A DNA stretch of 50,262 nt from Pleurocapsa minor HA4230-MV1 (GTDB taxonomy: Bacteria > Cyanobacteriota > Cyanobacteriia > Cyanobacteriales > Xenococcaceae): positions 1-50,262 of the forward strand of contig JAHHHZ010000006.1 in NCBI GenBank assembly GCA_019359095.1, read 5' to 3'. Position 1 is the first letter of the stretch, and each line of letters begins with the position of its first letter. Made by a program: the position numbers and the translations under genes. The notes under the pieces are model-generated. The model ran no database searches, was not told the origin of the DNA, and worked only from the letters and a program-made list of their open reading frames with translations. Positions 17,797 through 27,489 of this stretch are shown piece after piece.

Positions 17797-18687
17797 ATGC
17801 TGATTGTAATTTGTGGAGCGACGGCTAGTGGTAAGTCGCGGTTGGCGTTAGAAATTGCCCAGCGTTTAAATTCAGTCATTATTAGTGCCGATTCTCGTCA
17901 GATCTATCGGGAATTTAATATCGGTACGGCAAAGCCAACTGTAGAGGAACAAAAGTTAGTTCCTCACTATCAAATAGATATTTGTGACCCAACAGAGGTA
18001 TTAACCCTGGCAGAATATCAACAGCAAACACAGCAATTAATTGCTAACTATAAATCGAGTATTCCCTTGCTAGTTGGTGGTACAGGACTATATTTGGACT
18101 CGATTACCAAAGGTTTGAAAATTCCGCGAGTATCCCCGCAACCCGAATTGCGATCGCAACTAGCTGCTTTAGGACAAACTCAAATTCACGCTTGGTTAAC
18201 TCAAATTGACCCTGTAGCTGCACAAAAAATTCATCCTAACGATCAATATCGTACCTTAAGAGCCTTAGAAGTCTTTTACACTACAGGGATACCTATTTCG
18301 GCTCAACAGGGTGAAAATCCCCCAAATTATCCCATTTTGCAGATTGGTTTAGATTGTGAAGTTGAGGCTTTAGATCGGCGTATTGCATCCCGTGTTCAAC
18401 AGATGATTGAGCTGGGATTAGTTCAAGAAGTTCAACATCTCTCGGATAAATATGGCAACGATCTGCCACTACTAAATACTTTGGGTTATGCCGAAATTAA
18501 ACAATATTTAGCTGGGGAGTTGAATTTAGAACAGGCGATCGCTTTAATCATTACCCACACTCGCCAGTTTGCTAAACGCCAGCGTACTTGGTTTAGCAAG
18601 AATCAACAGATTAGTTGGTTCGATCATACCAGTCCCGATCTTATAGAAAAAGTTTGGTGTCAAGTTCAAGAATTTATTGCTAGCTAG
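17797..18687 (+). CDS. miaA: tRNA dimethylallyltransferase
   Basis: It adds a dimethylallyl group to A37 of tRNAs that read codons starting with U, the first step to ms2i6A. The 296 residues have the P-loop GATASGKS at 7-14, the catalytic Asp in SADSRQIYREFNIGTAKPT (31-49), LLVGGTGLYLDS, and LNTLGYAEIKQYL. The C terminus ends with TRQFAKRQRTWF, typical of the family. Its start is only 20 bp from the divergent acetyltransferase, so the two promoters would overlap. Confidence 0.96.
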   Translation: MLIVICGATASGKSRLALEIAQRLNSVIISADSRQIYREFNIGTAKPTVEEQKLVPHYQIDICDPTEVLTLAEYQQQTQQLIANYKSSIPLLVGGTGLYLDSITKGLKIPRVSPQPELRSQLAALGQTQIHAWLTQIDPVAAQKIHPNDQYRTLRALEVFYTTGIPISAQQGENPPNYPILQIGLDCEVEALDRRIASRVQQMIELGLVQEVQHLSDKYGNDLPLLNTLGYAEIKQYLAGELNLEQAIALIITHTRQFAKRQRTWFSKNQQISWFDHTSPDLIEKVWCQVQEFIAS

Positions 18688-18690
18688 TTG

Positions 18691-18742
18691 GCGATCGCGT
18701 AGCGTATACCCATTCGGGTACAAGGGCTTGGAGCCTAATCGC
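18691..18742. repeat. Dispersed palindromic repeat with GCGAT/ATCGC ends
   Basis: This 52-bp element starts 3 bp after the miaA stop codon. It begins GCGATCGCGTAGCGTA and ends CTAATCGC, with a TACCCATTCGGGTA hairpin inside. It is the same class as the repeats at 2260, 5226 and 45967. Confidence 0.6.
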
Positions 18743-18901
18743 ACTATGATATTTTTTGGAGTTATTTGTATTACTGCTTGAAGTTTAGCATCACACTTAC
18801 TCTTTGATTATTGTCACTGTTACTTTTAAATTATGAAGAAATTATTAAGTAACACATAAAACAATTGCTTTTTTATAACAGGACAAAGGGAGATCAGATA
18901 G

Positions 18902-20392
18902 ATGCAATCTTTAACTAACAATCAAATCCGAACGAATTTTACTGTTGAAACTGAGTGGGACAAGGGATTTACAGGTAAACTAGATCTGACTAACATGGGC
19001 GAAATTTTAGTAGATTGGACAATAGAATTTGAATCTCAGTTTAAAATTACCCCAGAAGAGATTTGGGGTGCAGAAATTGTCAGTCGTTCGGGGAATGTCT
19101 ACACTCTTAAGCCAGTAGAATACAACAAAACTATTGATTCACAACAAAGTACGTCAATTTTTTTTAATGCCAACAAAATTAACGGAGAAATTCTTCAGCC
19201 ACAAAAAATTAGATTAGGCAATATCGAGTCTGATGAACTGGAGGTAACACCAGCTAAAGATTCCGACGTAGTAACTCCAGTAGATCCAGTAGTTGAAGAT
19301 CTGCCCCCAGAAATCTCGACAAATACTGCGCCAGCTACAGAAGCCTCAGATAACCTACCTGCCGAAGTAAACTTTTCTTTAATTAACGATTGGGGTAGTG
19401 GTTTTCAGGGTTCAATCTCGATTACCAATAATAGTGAGAGCAATATTGATAGCTGGAGTCTAGAATTTGATTTTCCCAATCAAATCAATAATATTTGGGA
19501 TGCGGCGATCGAGCAAAATCAGAACGGTAGCTATGTCATTTCTCATAATGCTTGGAATCGAGAAATTGCAGCAGGAGAAACTATAACTTTCGGGTTTACA
19601 GGAGATGGTTCTGTCACCACAAAACCCCAAAACTATGAACTAGATGGCTTTACTTTTGATAGTCCTAGTATTCATGAAAGTATTTATACTTATGAAAATC
19701 CCGATTTGACTCCAGAATTAAAGCTTAATCAACCATATCAAGGACGAGCTACATTTTTTGATGCAGCAAATCCCGCTGGTGGTTTAGGTAATTCAGGGTT
19801 CGATATTCCTACTCAAGACCAACTACACAAAGTTGTAGCTATCAATAATATTCAGTGGAATGGTTCAGAAGCCAGTGGTGCTTTTATGGAAGTATCTGGC
19901 CCTAAACAAAGAGATGGCGCAGCACCAATTATCGTCCAAGTGACAGATCAGTTGGCAGAACGAGCGGATGGTATGGATATGAGTGCCGAAGCATTTGCCT
20001 TGGTAGCAGATCCCGCTGATGGGATAGTCAATATTAATTATCAGCTAGTTGGCCCTCCTGATGATTACGTAACAGCTTATGGTCACAGAATTGGTGATGG
20101 TATTGTCGTCGAAACTATTGCAGGTACTAGTCCCTACTATGCAGCGACCAGATTAAATAATCATCGTTATCCGATTGAAAGCGTGGAGTTAATTGAAGAA
20201 GACGGTGATTTGGTCGAACTCAACCGCGAGTCTGATAATCGCTTTGTAATGGAAGGCAACTATCCTCTTAATGGTGTGCAGGATCTTTTAGTCACAGATA
20301 TCTTCGGTCAGCAAGTAACGTTAGACAACATTGATATCACTAACGCCTCAGCTCCCGATACGATTACTGGCGAACAGTTTACGCTGATCTAA
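18902..20392 (+). CDS. Two CBM2-like modules plus an expansin-like domain
   Basis: A 496-residue modular protein. Residues 5-110 and 152-255 look like two carbohydrate-binding CBM2-type modules (WDKGFTGKLDLTN and WGSGFQGSISITNNSE, with Trp-rich strands) joined by an acidic, Pro/Thr-rich linker (113-148). Residues 280-470 match bacterial expansin: YQGRATFFDAANPAGGLG, then VQVTDQLAERADGMDMSAEAF and VADPADGIVNINYQLV, which carries the Asp region known to be needed in the family. Expansins loosen cellulose or wall polymers without hydrolysis. There is no signal peptide at the N terminus, so export, if any, is by another route. A GGGAG ribosome-binding site precedes the ATG. Confidence 0.8.
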   Translation: MQSLTNNQIRTNFTVETEWDKGFTGKLDLTNMGEILVDWTIEFESQFKITPEEIWGAEIVSRSGNVYTLKPVEYNKTIDSQQSTSIFFNANKINGEILQPQKIRLGNIESDELEVTPAKDSDVVTPVDPVVEDLPPEISTNTAPATEASDNLPAEVNFSLINDWGSGFQGSISITNNSESNIDSWSLEFDFPNQINNIWDAAIEQNQNGSYVISHNAWNREIAAGETITFGFTGDGSVTTKPQNYELDGFTFDSPSIHESIYTYENPDLTPELKLNQPYQGRATFFDAANPAGGLGNSGFDIPTQDQLHKVVAINNIQWNGSEASGAFMEVSGPKQRDGAAPIIVQVTDQLAERADGMDMSAEAFALVADPADGIVNINYQLVGPPDDYVTAYGHRIGDGIVVETIAGTSPYYAATRLNNHRYPIESVELIEEDGDLVELNRESDNRFVMEGNYPLNGVQDLLVTDIFGQQVTLDNIDITNASAPDTITGEQFTLI

Positions 20393-20474
20393 ATACGGAT
20401 GATTGTATAAGTAGGTGGGTGTAATTAAATTATTTTACCTACTTACTTATTGAGTATAATTCTATTTATTGTGA

Positions 20475-20780
20475 GATGAATCTTATTGCTTTGATCATGA
20501 AAAAGATATTCCAGATTTAGCAATTGAAGTGGTTTTTAGTAGTGGTGGAGTAAAAGATCTTGAAAAATATAAAGCTTTGAATGTCAAAGAAGTATGGTTT
20601 TGGGAAAATAATCAGCTAAATATTTATTTTAAAATAGATTCTAATTACACTAAAGCTTTGTCGAGTTCTTGTCTTCCTAAATTATCAATAGAATTTTTAA
20701 GTAAATATATTAGTCAAGGATTCAATCTGGATAATTTAACTATCCAAAATAAATTTGTGAAGGAGTTACAAAATTTGTAG
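20475..20780 (+). pseudogene. C-terminal remnant of an Uma2 (DUF820) family protein
   Basis: The frame after a TGA at 20472-20474 reads DESYCFDHEKDIPDLAIEVV, then FSSGGVKDLEKYKALNVKEV and WFWENNQLNIY. This is the conserved middle and end of Uma2 proteins, a PD-(D/E)XK-nuclease-like family very common in cyanobacteria. The normal N-terminal 80-100 residues are missing and there is no upstream frame to supply them. An ATG-less start inside the domain would give 83 residues from 20529, but that lacks the nuclease-core Asp. It is most likely a 5'-truncated relic. Confidence 0.75.
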
Positions 20781-20977
20781 ATAAGCAAATTTTCGCTTAT
20801 TTTAACCACAATTTAGCCACAGTACAGTACAGGACAACAAATTCTGGCTTTTACCAATAGTTCTATCGATAAATATAGTTGCTGCCCTGATACTCTAGCT
20901 AATCCTGACAGACTTAAAAACTACTTTTTGCCTCGTTCAAAAGGATTGCTCAGATTTTTCAGATTAACTGTTCAAAA

Positions 20978-21622
20978 TTAACATGCTGAAAATTGAACTC
21001 CAGTTCCACCCAAACCACAGTAGCCATTCGGTACTTTACTGAGATACTGCTGATGATAATCTTCAGCGTAGTAAAATTCAGGCGCTTCAACGATTTCAGT
21101 AGTGATCGGATCGTAACCAGCCTTGCTCAATTCTTGTTGATAGGCTTTGAGAGATGCTTCCGCTAGTTTTTTCTGTTCAGGAGTGTAAGTATAAATTCCC
21201 GAACGATATTGAGTCCCGCGATCGTTACCCTGACGCATTCCCTGGGTAGGATTATGGCTTTCCCAGAATACTTTTAGCAGTTCTTCGTAGCTAATTTTTT
21301 CAGGGTTATAAACCACCAACACAACCTCATTATGCCCTGTCATGCCAGAGCAAACTTCTTTGTAGGTAGGATTAGGAGTATGTCCCGCTGCGTAACCTGC
21401 TGCTGTGGTATAAACTCCTTCTTGTTGCCAAAATTTTCTTTCTGCACCCCAAAAACAACCTAAGCCGAATACTGCCTGTTCCATGTTTTCGGGAAAAGGA
21501 GGCTTGAGAGGATTACCATTGACGTGATGCTTATCTGGTACGGGCATTGTCTGTTCACGTCCTTTTAATGCTTCATTAGCAGATGGAATAGAAGCTGGTT
21601 TGCCTAAGCCGAATAGTCCCAT
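20978..21622 (-). CDS. msrA: Peptide methionine sulfoxide reductase A
   Basis: It reduces methionine-S-sulfoxide in proteins and is part of oxidative-damage repair. The 214 residues carry the catalytic [11 protein letters not shown] motif (Cys55), [12 protein letters not shown], and the substrate-pocket and C-terminal [10 protein letters not shown]. The C terminus ends GTGVQFSAC, with a final Cys that could act as resolving cysteine. The first 48 residues, including the polar [20 protein letters not shown], extend beyond the catalytic core. No signal peptide is evident. It is divergent from the following two-component pair with a 279-bp spacer in which no operator is recognised. Confidence 0.95.
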   Translation of the reverse strand: MGLFGLGKPASIPSANEALKGREQTMPVPDKHHVNGNPLKPPFPENMEQAVFGLGCFWGAERKFWQQEGVYTTAAGYAAGHTPNPTYKEVCSGMTGHNEVVLVVYNPEKISYEELLKVFWESHNPTQGMRQGNDRGTQYRSGIYTYTPEQKKLAEASLKAYQQELSKAGYDPITTEIVEAPEFYYAEDYHQQYLSKVPNGYCGLGGTGVQFSAC

Positions 21623-21901
21623 AAGAATTAATATCTAGTTTTTGTTAATTTTTTTTACGATATTTATATCATAAGAGAATCATTAAATTTCCGAATTCGG
21701 CTAACCCTACTTCTATTTATCAATTTAAGTAGAAATTCCCACTTTATTTTGGACTTAAGATGAAGAGCATGGTTGAAGCTTGATTGTTGTTCCTTATTTG
21801 CTTACGATACTATAGCCAGAAGGCGCAACTATTGGTGAAGTTATATCATTTGTTACACAGTCATTTTAGTTATTTTAGTCAAGTTTAATTAGGAAAAGTT
21901 C

Positions 21902-22591
21902 ATGAAAATTTTAGTAGTAGAAGACGATGAGCGGATTAGCGATGCGATGGTCGAGTATTTAAGTGACCTCCACTATGCGGTTGAGGCAGTATACGACGGT
22001 CAAAGTGCGTGGGACTTGCTGGATGTATTCACCTACGATTTAGTATTGCTCGACGTGATGTTACCTGAAATGGATGGAATTACACTCTGTAATAAACTAC
22101 GAAGCCGAGGCTTTGATATTCCGATCCTGATGTTGACCGCTAAAGATACTTTAGAAAACAAAATTGAAGGGTTAGATGCTGGAGCCGATGACTATTTGGT
22201 CAAGCCGTTTGAACTCGATGAGCTGTCAGCACGCATTCGCGCTTTGCTGCGTCGTGGTACAGGTAGCCTACCACCTGTTTTAACCTGGGAAAATCTGCGT
22301 TTAGATCCCAGTAGCTGCGAAGTATTTTATCAAGAGGAATTATTACCCCTTAGTCCGAAAGAATACAAGCTGCTAGAATTTTTCTTGCGTAATGGTCGTC
22401 GTGTGTTTAGTCGCGCCCAAATTCTGGAACATCTTTGGTCTTTTGAACAGGTGCCTGAAGAAGCCACGGTTAAGGCTCATATTCGAGGCTTGAGACAAAA
22501 ATTAGAAGCTGCTGGCGCACCTCACGATTTGATTGAGACAGTGTATGGTTTAGGCTATCGTCTCAAAGAAGAACCCCAACAGGTTAAATAA
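21902..22591 (+). CDS. OmpR-family response regulator
   Basis: A 229-residue DNA-binding regulator. The receiver domain (1-118) has the acidic pocket Glu7-Asp8-Asp9, phospho-acceptor Asp51 in LLDVMLPEMDG, and VKPF with the conserved Lys near 101. The winged-helix domain (125-225) has LLPLSPKEYKLLEFFLRNG and TVYGLGYRLK. It lies 21 bp before a histidine kinase, so the pair is an operon. The sequence is of the RppA/NrsR type known in cyanobacteria for redox or metal sensing, but the signal here is not known. The nearby divergent msrA makes a stress signal possible. Confidence 0.92.
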   Translation: MKILVVEDDERISDAMVEYLSDLHYAVEAVYDGQSAWDLLDVFTYDLVLLDVMLPEMDGITLCNKLRSRGFDIPILMLTAKDTLENKIEGLDAGADDYLVKPFELDELSARIRALLRRGTGSLPPVLTWENLRLDPSSCEVFYQEELLPLSPKEYKLLEFFLRNGRRVFSRAQILEHLWSFEQVPEEATVKAHIRGLRQKLEAAGAPHDLIETVYGLGYRLKEEPQQVK

Positions 22592-22612
22592 CCAGCTTGA
22601 ATTATTATCATT

Positions 22613-23944
22613 ATGCATCAGAGCTTGCGATCGCGTCTACTGCTGTACTATCTGATAGTTATGGCAGCTATCTTGGGTATTTTTGGCTCAGGGGTTTATT
22701 TTGTTTTTCGGCGTAGTTTGTACGATCAACTAGATAAGAAATTATTGACACTGGCTCAATCGGCTACCCCCTCCTTTGCCCCAGTACGCGATCTTGGTAG
22801 TAAGTATCTAAATGAGGTAGAGGAAGTTCCCTGGCGGGACATTTTTAATCGAGATCAGCAGAGTCTAGAATGGTTTGACGCTAAAGGTAAGTTGCTTGGT
22901 CGAAAAGGAATCATTGAGATCGATGCTCCGCCAAAGTCAGGAACTTCTTTTATTCAAAATCTAGATACAGGGGAAGTGTTTCGCACTCGTACTATAACTG
23001 TGTTTATTGGTAAAAATGGTGAGACTGGAGTGGCGAATGGTTTTGTTAGGGCTACTCAGTCTAATGCAGAGATCGAAGAAGCCGAATCAGAACTCTTTTG
23101 GATTCTAGTGATTGGTGGAATGTTTACCTTAATTTTAAGTGGCTTGGGTGGATTTTGGTTGACACAAAAAGCAATTGAACCAATTGAAGCGAGTTTTCTA
23201 CAGCTTAAACAGTTTACTGCCGATGCGTCCCACGAATTGCGCAGTCCTCTGACCGCAATTAAAGCTTCGATTGATATCATGCGTATCCATCCCGAGCGAG
23301 TTCATCCCAAGGATGTGAAAAAGTTAGAGGCGATCGCTGGTGCTACACTACAAATGAATGAGATGCTGGGAGATCTGCTGTTTCTGGCTCGTGCTGATGC
23401 CGATGCTGATTTATCCACCAATGAACGTAAACTTACTCCCGTATTACTTAATCAAATTCTCCAAAATTGTTTTGTTTTGTTAGAACCCCTGGCGAATGAA
23501 AAGAAAATTGTTTTTCAGTCTAAATTCAGAGAAGAATTAAAAGTATTGGGTGATATGCCCCAGCTTTCTCGCTTATTCTCGAATTTATTAGAAAATGCTC
23601 TTCAATATACTCCTGATGAAGGTCGGGTGAGCTTAGATCTATATCGACAAAATCGCTTTGCAATAATTAGTGTGCGGGATACGGGTATTGGTATTGCAGC
23701 AGATCAAATTAATAAAGTATTTGATCGCTTTTGGCGGGCAAATAAAGCGCGAAATCGTCGAGAAGGAGGCACAGGATTGGGTCTGGCTATTTCAGCAGCG
23801 ATCGCTAAACGTCATGGCGGCAAGATTTCGGTGACTAGTGAACCTAACATCGGTACTTGCTTTTTAGTGCGTATCCCCTTAATCGATCAGCGCAAATCCC
23901 CTCTTATTCAAGTGGAAAAATCCGAGTCAAGCAAGGGACATTAA
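22613..23944 (+). CDS. Sensor histidine kinase, partner of the adjacent OmpR regulator
   Basis: A 443-residue membrane kinase. Membrane helix 1 lies near 10-32, an extracytoplasmic domain near 33-160, helix 2 near 162-184, then a short linker to HisKA with His207 in ADASHELRSPLTAI. The ATP-binding domain shows the N box NLLENALQYTPDEG, the G1 box VRDTGIGI, F box FDRFWRA and G2 GGTGLGLAI, so it should be active. The extracytoplasmic part lacks a recognisable PAS or Cys-rich sensor motif. It is RppB/NrsS-like in layout. It ends 8 bp before the convergent galE stop. Confidence 0.92.
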   Translation: MHQSLRSRLLLYYLIVMAAILGIFGSGVYFVFRRSLYDQLDKKLLTLAQSATPSFAPVRDLGSKYLNEVEEVPWRDIFNRDQQSLEWFDAKGKLLGRKGIIEIDAPPKSGTSFIQNLDTGEVFRTRTITVFIGKNGETGVANGFVRATQSNAEIEEAESELFWILVIGGMFTLILSGLGGFWLTQKAIEPIEASFLQLKQFTADASHELRSPLTAIKASIDIMRIHPERVHPKDVKKLEAIAGATLQMNEMLGDLLFLARADADADLSTNERKLTPVLLNQILQNCFVLLEPLANEKKIVFQSKFREELKVLGDMPQLSRLFSNLLENALQYTPDEGRVSLDLYRQNRFAIISVRDTGIGIAADQINKVFDRFWRANKARNRREGGTGLGLAISAAIAKRHGGKISVTSEPNIGTCFLVRIPLIDQRKSPLIQVEKSESSKGH

Positions 23945-23952
23945 AGGTTAGA

Positions 23953-24945
23953 CTAAACTAGATTAAGCTGCTTCAGCTTTTTTTCTTCCCAAGCCAAAGC
24001 CGAGCGAACAATTTCATCGAGGGAATTGTGCCGAGGATTCCAGCCGATAACCTCGCGAATTTTCTTACCTGAAGCAATGACACAAGCAGGATCACCCTCT
24101 CTGCGAGGAGTTTCTACTACAGGAAAATCTATCCCAGAAACTTCTTTAATTTTTGATAATACTTCCTTGACGCTATAACCATTACCATAGCCACAGTTGA
24201 GAATTTGGCTTGTGGACTCTCGTTCTAAATATTTTAGAGCGTCTACATGAGCAGCAGCTAAATCTTCGACATGAATATAGTCTCTAATTCCTGTCCCATC
24301 TTTTGTTTGATAGTCAGTGCCATAAATGCTCGCAAAAGGACGAATGCCTAAAGCAGCATCACACCCTACTTTGATTAAATGAGCAGCTTTCTTGCCCATT
24401 TGACCGATTTTGCCCGAACTGTCGGCTCCTGCTACGTTAAAGTACCGCAAAATGACATATTTAAGCTCTGAAGCTTGAGCATAGTCACGGATGATACTTT
24501 CGCTCATCAATTTAGACTTTCCGTAAGGGTTAATGGGTATAGTAGGAGACGACTCATCCACAGGAGATTCTTGAACTTCTCCATATACCGCTGCCGTACT
24601 GGAGAAAACAAATTGATTAACATTAAAGTTTTTACAGCATTGCAAGACGTTAATTACGTTGCTGGTATTGTTGGCATAGTAATCTAAAGGTTGCTCTAAA
24701 GATTCGGGAACAGAAATACTCGCAGCAAAATGTAGCACCGCATCAAAACTATGCTGCTCAAATACTTGTGACAGATGTTGTCGATCGTTGAGTTCTCCTT
24801 CACATAACTCACCATAGACAATTGCTGCTGCCGATCCTGTAGATAAGTTGTCATAGATCACAACTTCGTAACCAGCTTCTCCTAGTTTTTTTACCGTATG
24901 AGAACCGATATAGCCTGCACCACCCGTCACTAAAATTTTAGCCAT
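23953..24945 (-). CDS. galE: UDP-glucose 4-epimerase
   Basis: It interconverts UDP-glucose and UDP-galactose using bound NAD and feeds galactolipid and exopolysaccharide synthesis. The 330 residues have the NAD-binding GGAGYIG at 8-14 and the catalytic S-x24-YxxxK pair (FSSTAAVYGE then NPYGKSK), with RYFNVAGAD after it. TKDGTGIRDYIHVEDLA and RREGDPA are also typical. The length is normal. It is a single gene. The 354-bp spacer after its start (24946-25299) is AT-rich with one HIP1 site. A weak 60-codon frame there (25057-25239) is not supported. Confidence 0.96.
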   Translation of the reverse strand: MAKILVTGGAGYIGSHTVKKLGEAGYEVVIYDNLSTGSAAAIVYGELCEGELNDRQHLSQVFEQHSFDAVLHFAASISVPESLEQPLDYYANNTSNVINVLQCCKNFNVNQFVFSSTAAVYGEVQESPVDESSPTIPINPYGKSKLMSESIIRDYAQASELKYVILRYFNVAGADSSGKIGQMGKKAAHLIKVGCDAALGIRPFASIYGTDYQTKDGTGIRDYIHVEDLAAAHVDALKYLERESTSQILNCGYGNGYSVKEVLSKIKEVSGIDFPVVETPRREGDPACVIASGKKIREVIGWNPRHNSLDEIVRSALAWEEKKLKQLNLV

Positions 24946-25299
24946 AGTAATTTATACTTAGTTTTTCTTGATCCACCGTTTATTATAAGAAAAGATTTAA
25001 TCTTTAATTTTAAAGTTTACTCAAAAACATTTAACAATAAGATAAAGCATAATTTATTGCTAAAAGTATTATGCAATAATGCACAAAATTCAAGAAAACT
25101 AATTTTAGAATACTGCGATCGCTTAATAAACAAATTTGATCTAGTTTATTTGTTAATAGCGTATTACCAAAATATTTTCGGTTACTTTACTGAAAGTAGT
25201 ATTAAGAATATATTGCAATTGGAGTACTCAAAGCGTTAATTTGATTAGAAGTAATAATCATTTTATTGATTTTATCGCTCTGTTAATTATTAGTAAGTT

Positions 25300-26805
25300 A
25301 TGCCTCGATCGCCCAAGCTAAAATTTGATCGCGGAACGTTACTGTTACATCCACCGCCAAAGGGTAGAGCCTGGTTAGACTATGCCACCTGGGACGATCG
25401 CGTAGAGAAGTTTCGTATTCCTGCAATTTACTATCGTTCTCTACTAGAAGCTCTCCAAGCGGATGATCAAAAGATTATTGATGAAGCGAAAGAATTTTAC
25501 AGCTTAGAGCTACAATCCGTATCTCAATTTGAACCATACCCGCATCAAGCAAAAGCTCTACAGGCTTGGAAGCAGTCTGGTAGAAAGGGAGTAGTTGTCT
25601 TGCCTACCGCAGCAGGAAAAACCTATTTAGCACAGTTAGCCATGGAGGCTACTCCCCGCACCACCTTAATAGTCGTGCCGACGTTAGATTTGATGCATCA
25701 GTGGTATGCTCAGATCGAATCTGCTTTTCCCAATACAGAGGTAGGTTTACTGGGAGGTGGTTCGCGCGATCGCACACCAATTTTAATTGCTACCTATAAC
25801 AGTGCAGCAATTTACGCCGAGACTTTAGGTAATCGTTATGCACTGCAAATTTTTGATGAGTGTCATCATTTACCCACCGACTTTTTTAAAGTGATTGCCG
25901 AATATGCGATCGCTCCCTACCGTTTAGGATTAACCGCTACCCCCGAACGCAGCGACGGTACTCATCGAGATTTAGATACTCTGATTGGTAAAATTATCTA
26001 TCGCAAAACTCCTGAAGAATTATCTGGAGGAGCATTAGCCGATCATAAGATCGTCCAGATGCGGGTTAAATTGACTGAAGCGGAACAACTAAGATATGAG
26101 GAGGCGATCGCTATTCGGCGTAAATTCTTACGCGAGTCAAATATTTCTTTAGGTAGCCTCGAAGGCTGGCAACTATTTGTCCAAGCTAGTGCGCGCTCGC
26201 CCCAAGGTAGAAAAGCGATGTTAGCTCATCGTCAAGCCAAAGAGATTGCTTTAGGTACAGATGCTAAACTGCGTGTTTTGATCGATTTAATTAACAAACA
26301 TCAGACAGAAAGGATCTTAATTTTTACCAACGATAACGCTACCGTATATCGTATCTCCCAGCAGTTTTTGATCCCTGCCATCACTTATCAAACTGTGGTT
26401 AAAGAGCGTCATGATATTTTAACTAGATTCAAAGCTGGAGAATATAAAACCCTGGTTGCTTCCCACGTACTGAATGAAGGAGTTGATGTACCCGATGCGC
26501 GAATTGCGATTATCCTTTCAGGTACGGGTTCTACCAGAGAATATATTCAACGGTTGGGTAGAGTTTTAAGAAAGGGCAATACATCCAATAAACAGGCAAT
26601 TCTCTATGAAGTTGTGACGGAAAATACTAGTGAGGAAAGAACTTCCGAACGTCGCCGAGGTGAACAAAATGAGCAAAATGAACAGCAGCCAGAATATCGG
26701 CAGTTAAAATTAATTCCCAATCAACCTAAACCCATCAAAAAACGAGAATTTAAAGCAGCAGAAGAATCTAAGCAGTGGAACCAAGAAGAATCAAAAAATG
26801 AATAA
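25300..26805 (+). CDS. XPB/Rad25-like DEAD/DEAH-box helicase
   Basis: A superfamily 2 DNA helicase of 501 residues. Motifs are visible in order: Q-type FEPYPHQAKALQAWK near 78-92, Walker A PTAAGKT near 102-108, DECHH (motif II), LTATPERSDGTHRD (motif III and after), and in the second RecA domain ILIFTNDNATVYR, then VLNEGVDVPDARIAIILSG and QRLGRVLRKG (motif VI). The C-terminal 60 residues are polar and low-complexity (Glu/Gln/Lys-rich). Such proteins in archaea and bacteria pair with a Bax1/DUF790 nuclease, often encoded next to it. That partner is not here. A role in DNA repair is inferred. Confidence 0.9.
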   Translation: MPRSPKLKFDRGTLLLHPPPKGRAWLDYATWDDRVEKFRIPAIYYRSLLEALQADDQKIIDEAKEFYSLELQSVSQFEPYPHQAKALQAWKQSGRKGVVVLPTAAGKTYLAQLAMEATPRTTLIVVPTLDLMHQWYAQIESAFPNTEVGLLGGGSRDRTPILIATYNSAAIYAETLGNRYALQIFDECHHLPTDFFKVIAEYAIAPYRLGLTATPERSDGTHRDLDTLIGKIIYRKTPEELSGGALADHKIVQMRVKLTEAEQLRYEEAIAIRRKFLRESNISLGSLEGWQLFVQASARSPQGRKAMLAHRQAKEIALGTDAKLRVLIDLINKHQTERILIFTNDNATVYRISQQFLIPAITYQTVVKERHDILTRFKAGEYKTLVASHVLNEGVDVPDARIAIILSGTGSTREYIQRLGRVLRKGNTSNKQAILYEVVTENTSEERTSERRRGEQNEQNEQQPEYRQLKLIPNQPKPIKKREFKAAEESKQWNQEESKNE

Positions 26806-26868
26806 ATTTCATGACATTTTCAGCACCACCACTCTTAATATTATTTTGCTAGGATTTGGGTCACTAAT

Positions 26869-27489
26869 TTAAGCTTCCTGCATATTAAACTTAATAAACA
26901 CCAAAACACTGCCAATTAAAAAGCCAATAATAAAACCAAATAAGTGAGCATGAAAACTAATCTGAGGAATTAGATTATCAAAAATAAATTGCACAATAAC
27001 GATCAAAATAATCTGCTGTAGCCGACGTTTAGCAGTAACTGAGTGTCTTCTCTTCAGCCAAATCTGCAAAAAAATAGCTAAGATTGACCCAATTAAACCC
27101 ATGATTGCTGCCGAAGCACCAACTAAAAAAACATTATTTAATCCCAATCTAAAAGCTAATAGCGTAAAGGTTAACATTGAACCGATACCGCTAACTAAAT
27201 AAATCGTTAAATAATACTTTACTCCTAAACTTAATTCAATCAAACGTCCTACAAAAAACAGCGACAACATATTTGTTGCCAAATGAAATAATCCATAGTG
27301 GAGAAAATTAGCCCCAATCAATCGCCACCATTCCCCAGCTAAAACTTTTTCAGGAATTAAAGCCCCCAAACGTTCTAACGTCAGAGAATCTTGGCTTCCT
27401 CCGAGTTTAATCTCTAATCCGTAGATTAGTAAATTTAGGCCAATTAATATATACGTCGTATAGGCTATCTTGTTACTGCTAGTTCTCAT
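26869..27489 (-). CDS. Rhomboid family intramembrane serine protease
   Basis: A 206-residue membrane protein with about six hydrophobic segments. Residues in LVGASAAIMGLIGS give the catalytic Ser of the GxSx motif, SFHAHLFGFIIGF supplies the catalytic His in the last helix, and NFLHYGLFHLATNM is the conserved His/Asn region of the second helix. The catalytic dyad appears intact. Rhomboids cut membrane proteins within or near the bilayer, and the substrate is unknown. The spacer after its start (27490-27871, 382 bp) is AT-rich with no recognised feature. Confidence 0.92.
   Translation of the reverse strand: MRTSSNKIAYTTYILIGLNLLIYGLEIKLGGSQDSLTLERLGALIPEKVLAGEWWRLIGANFLHYGLFHLATNMLSLFFVGRLIELSLGVKYYLTIYLVSGIGSMLTFTLLAFRLGLNNVFLVGASAAIMGLIGSILAIFLQIWLKRRHSVTAKRRLQQIILIVIVQFIFDNLIPQISFHAHLFGFIIGFLIGSVLVFIKFNMQEA

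Noticed and set aside
20781-20977. A plus-strand frame reading DKYSCCPDTLANPDRLKNYF near the msrA end
   Set aside because: It has no start codon, is only about 50 residues, is not recognised, and is too short to separate from chance.
25057-25239. A 60-codon plus-strand frame between galE and the helicase
   Set aside because: It starts at TTG, has no ribosome-binding site, is AT-driven in composition and resembles nothing known.
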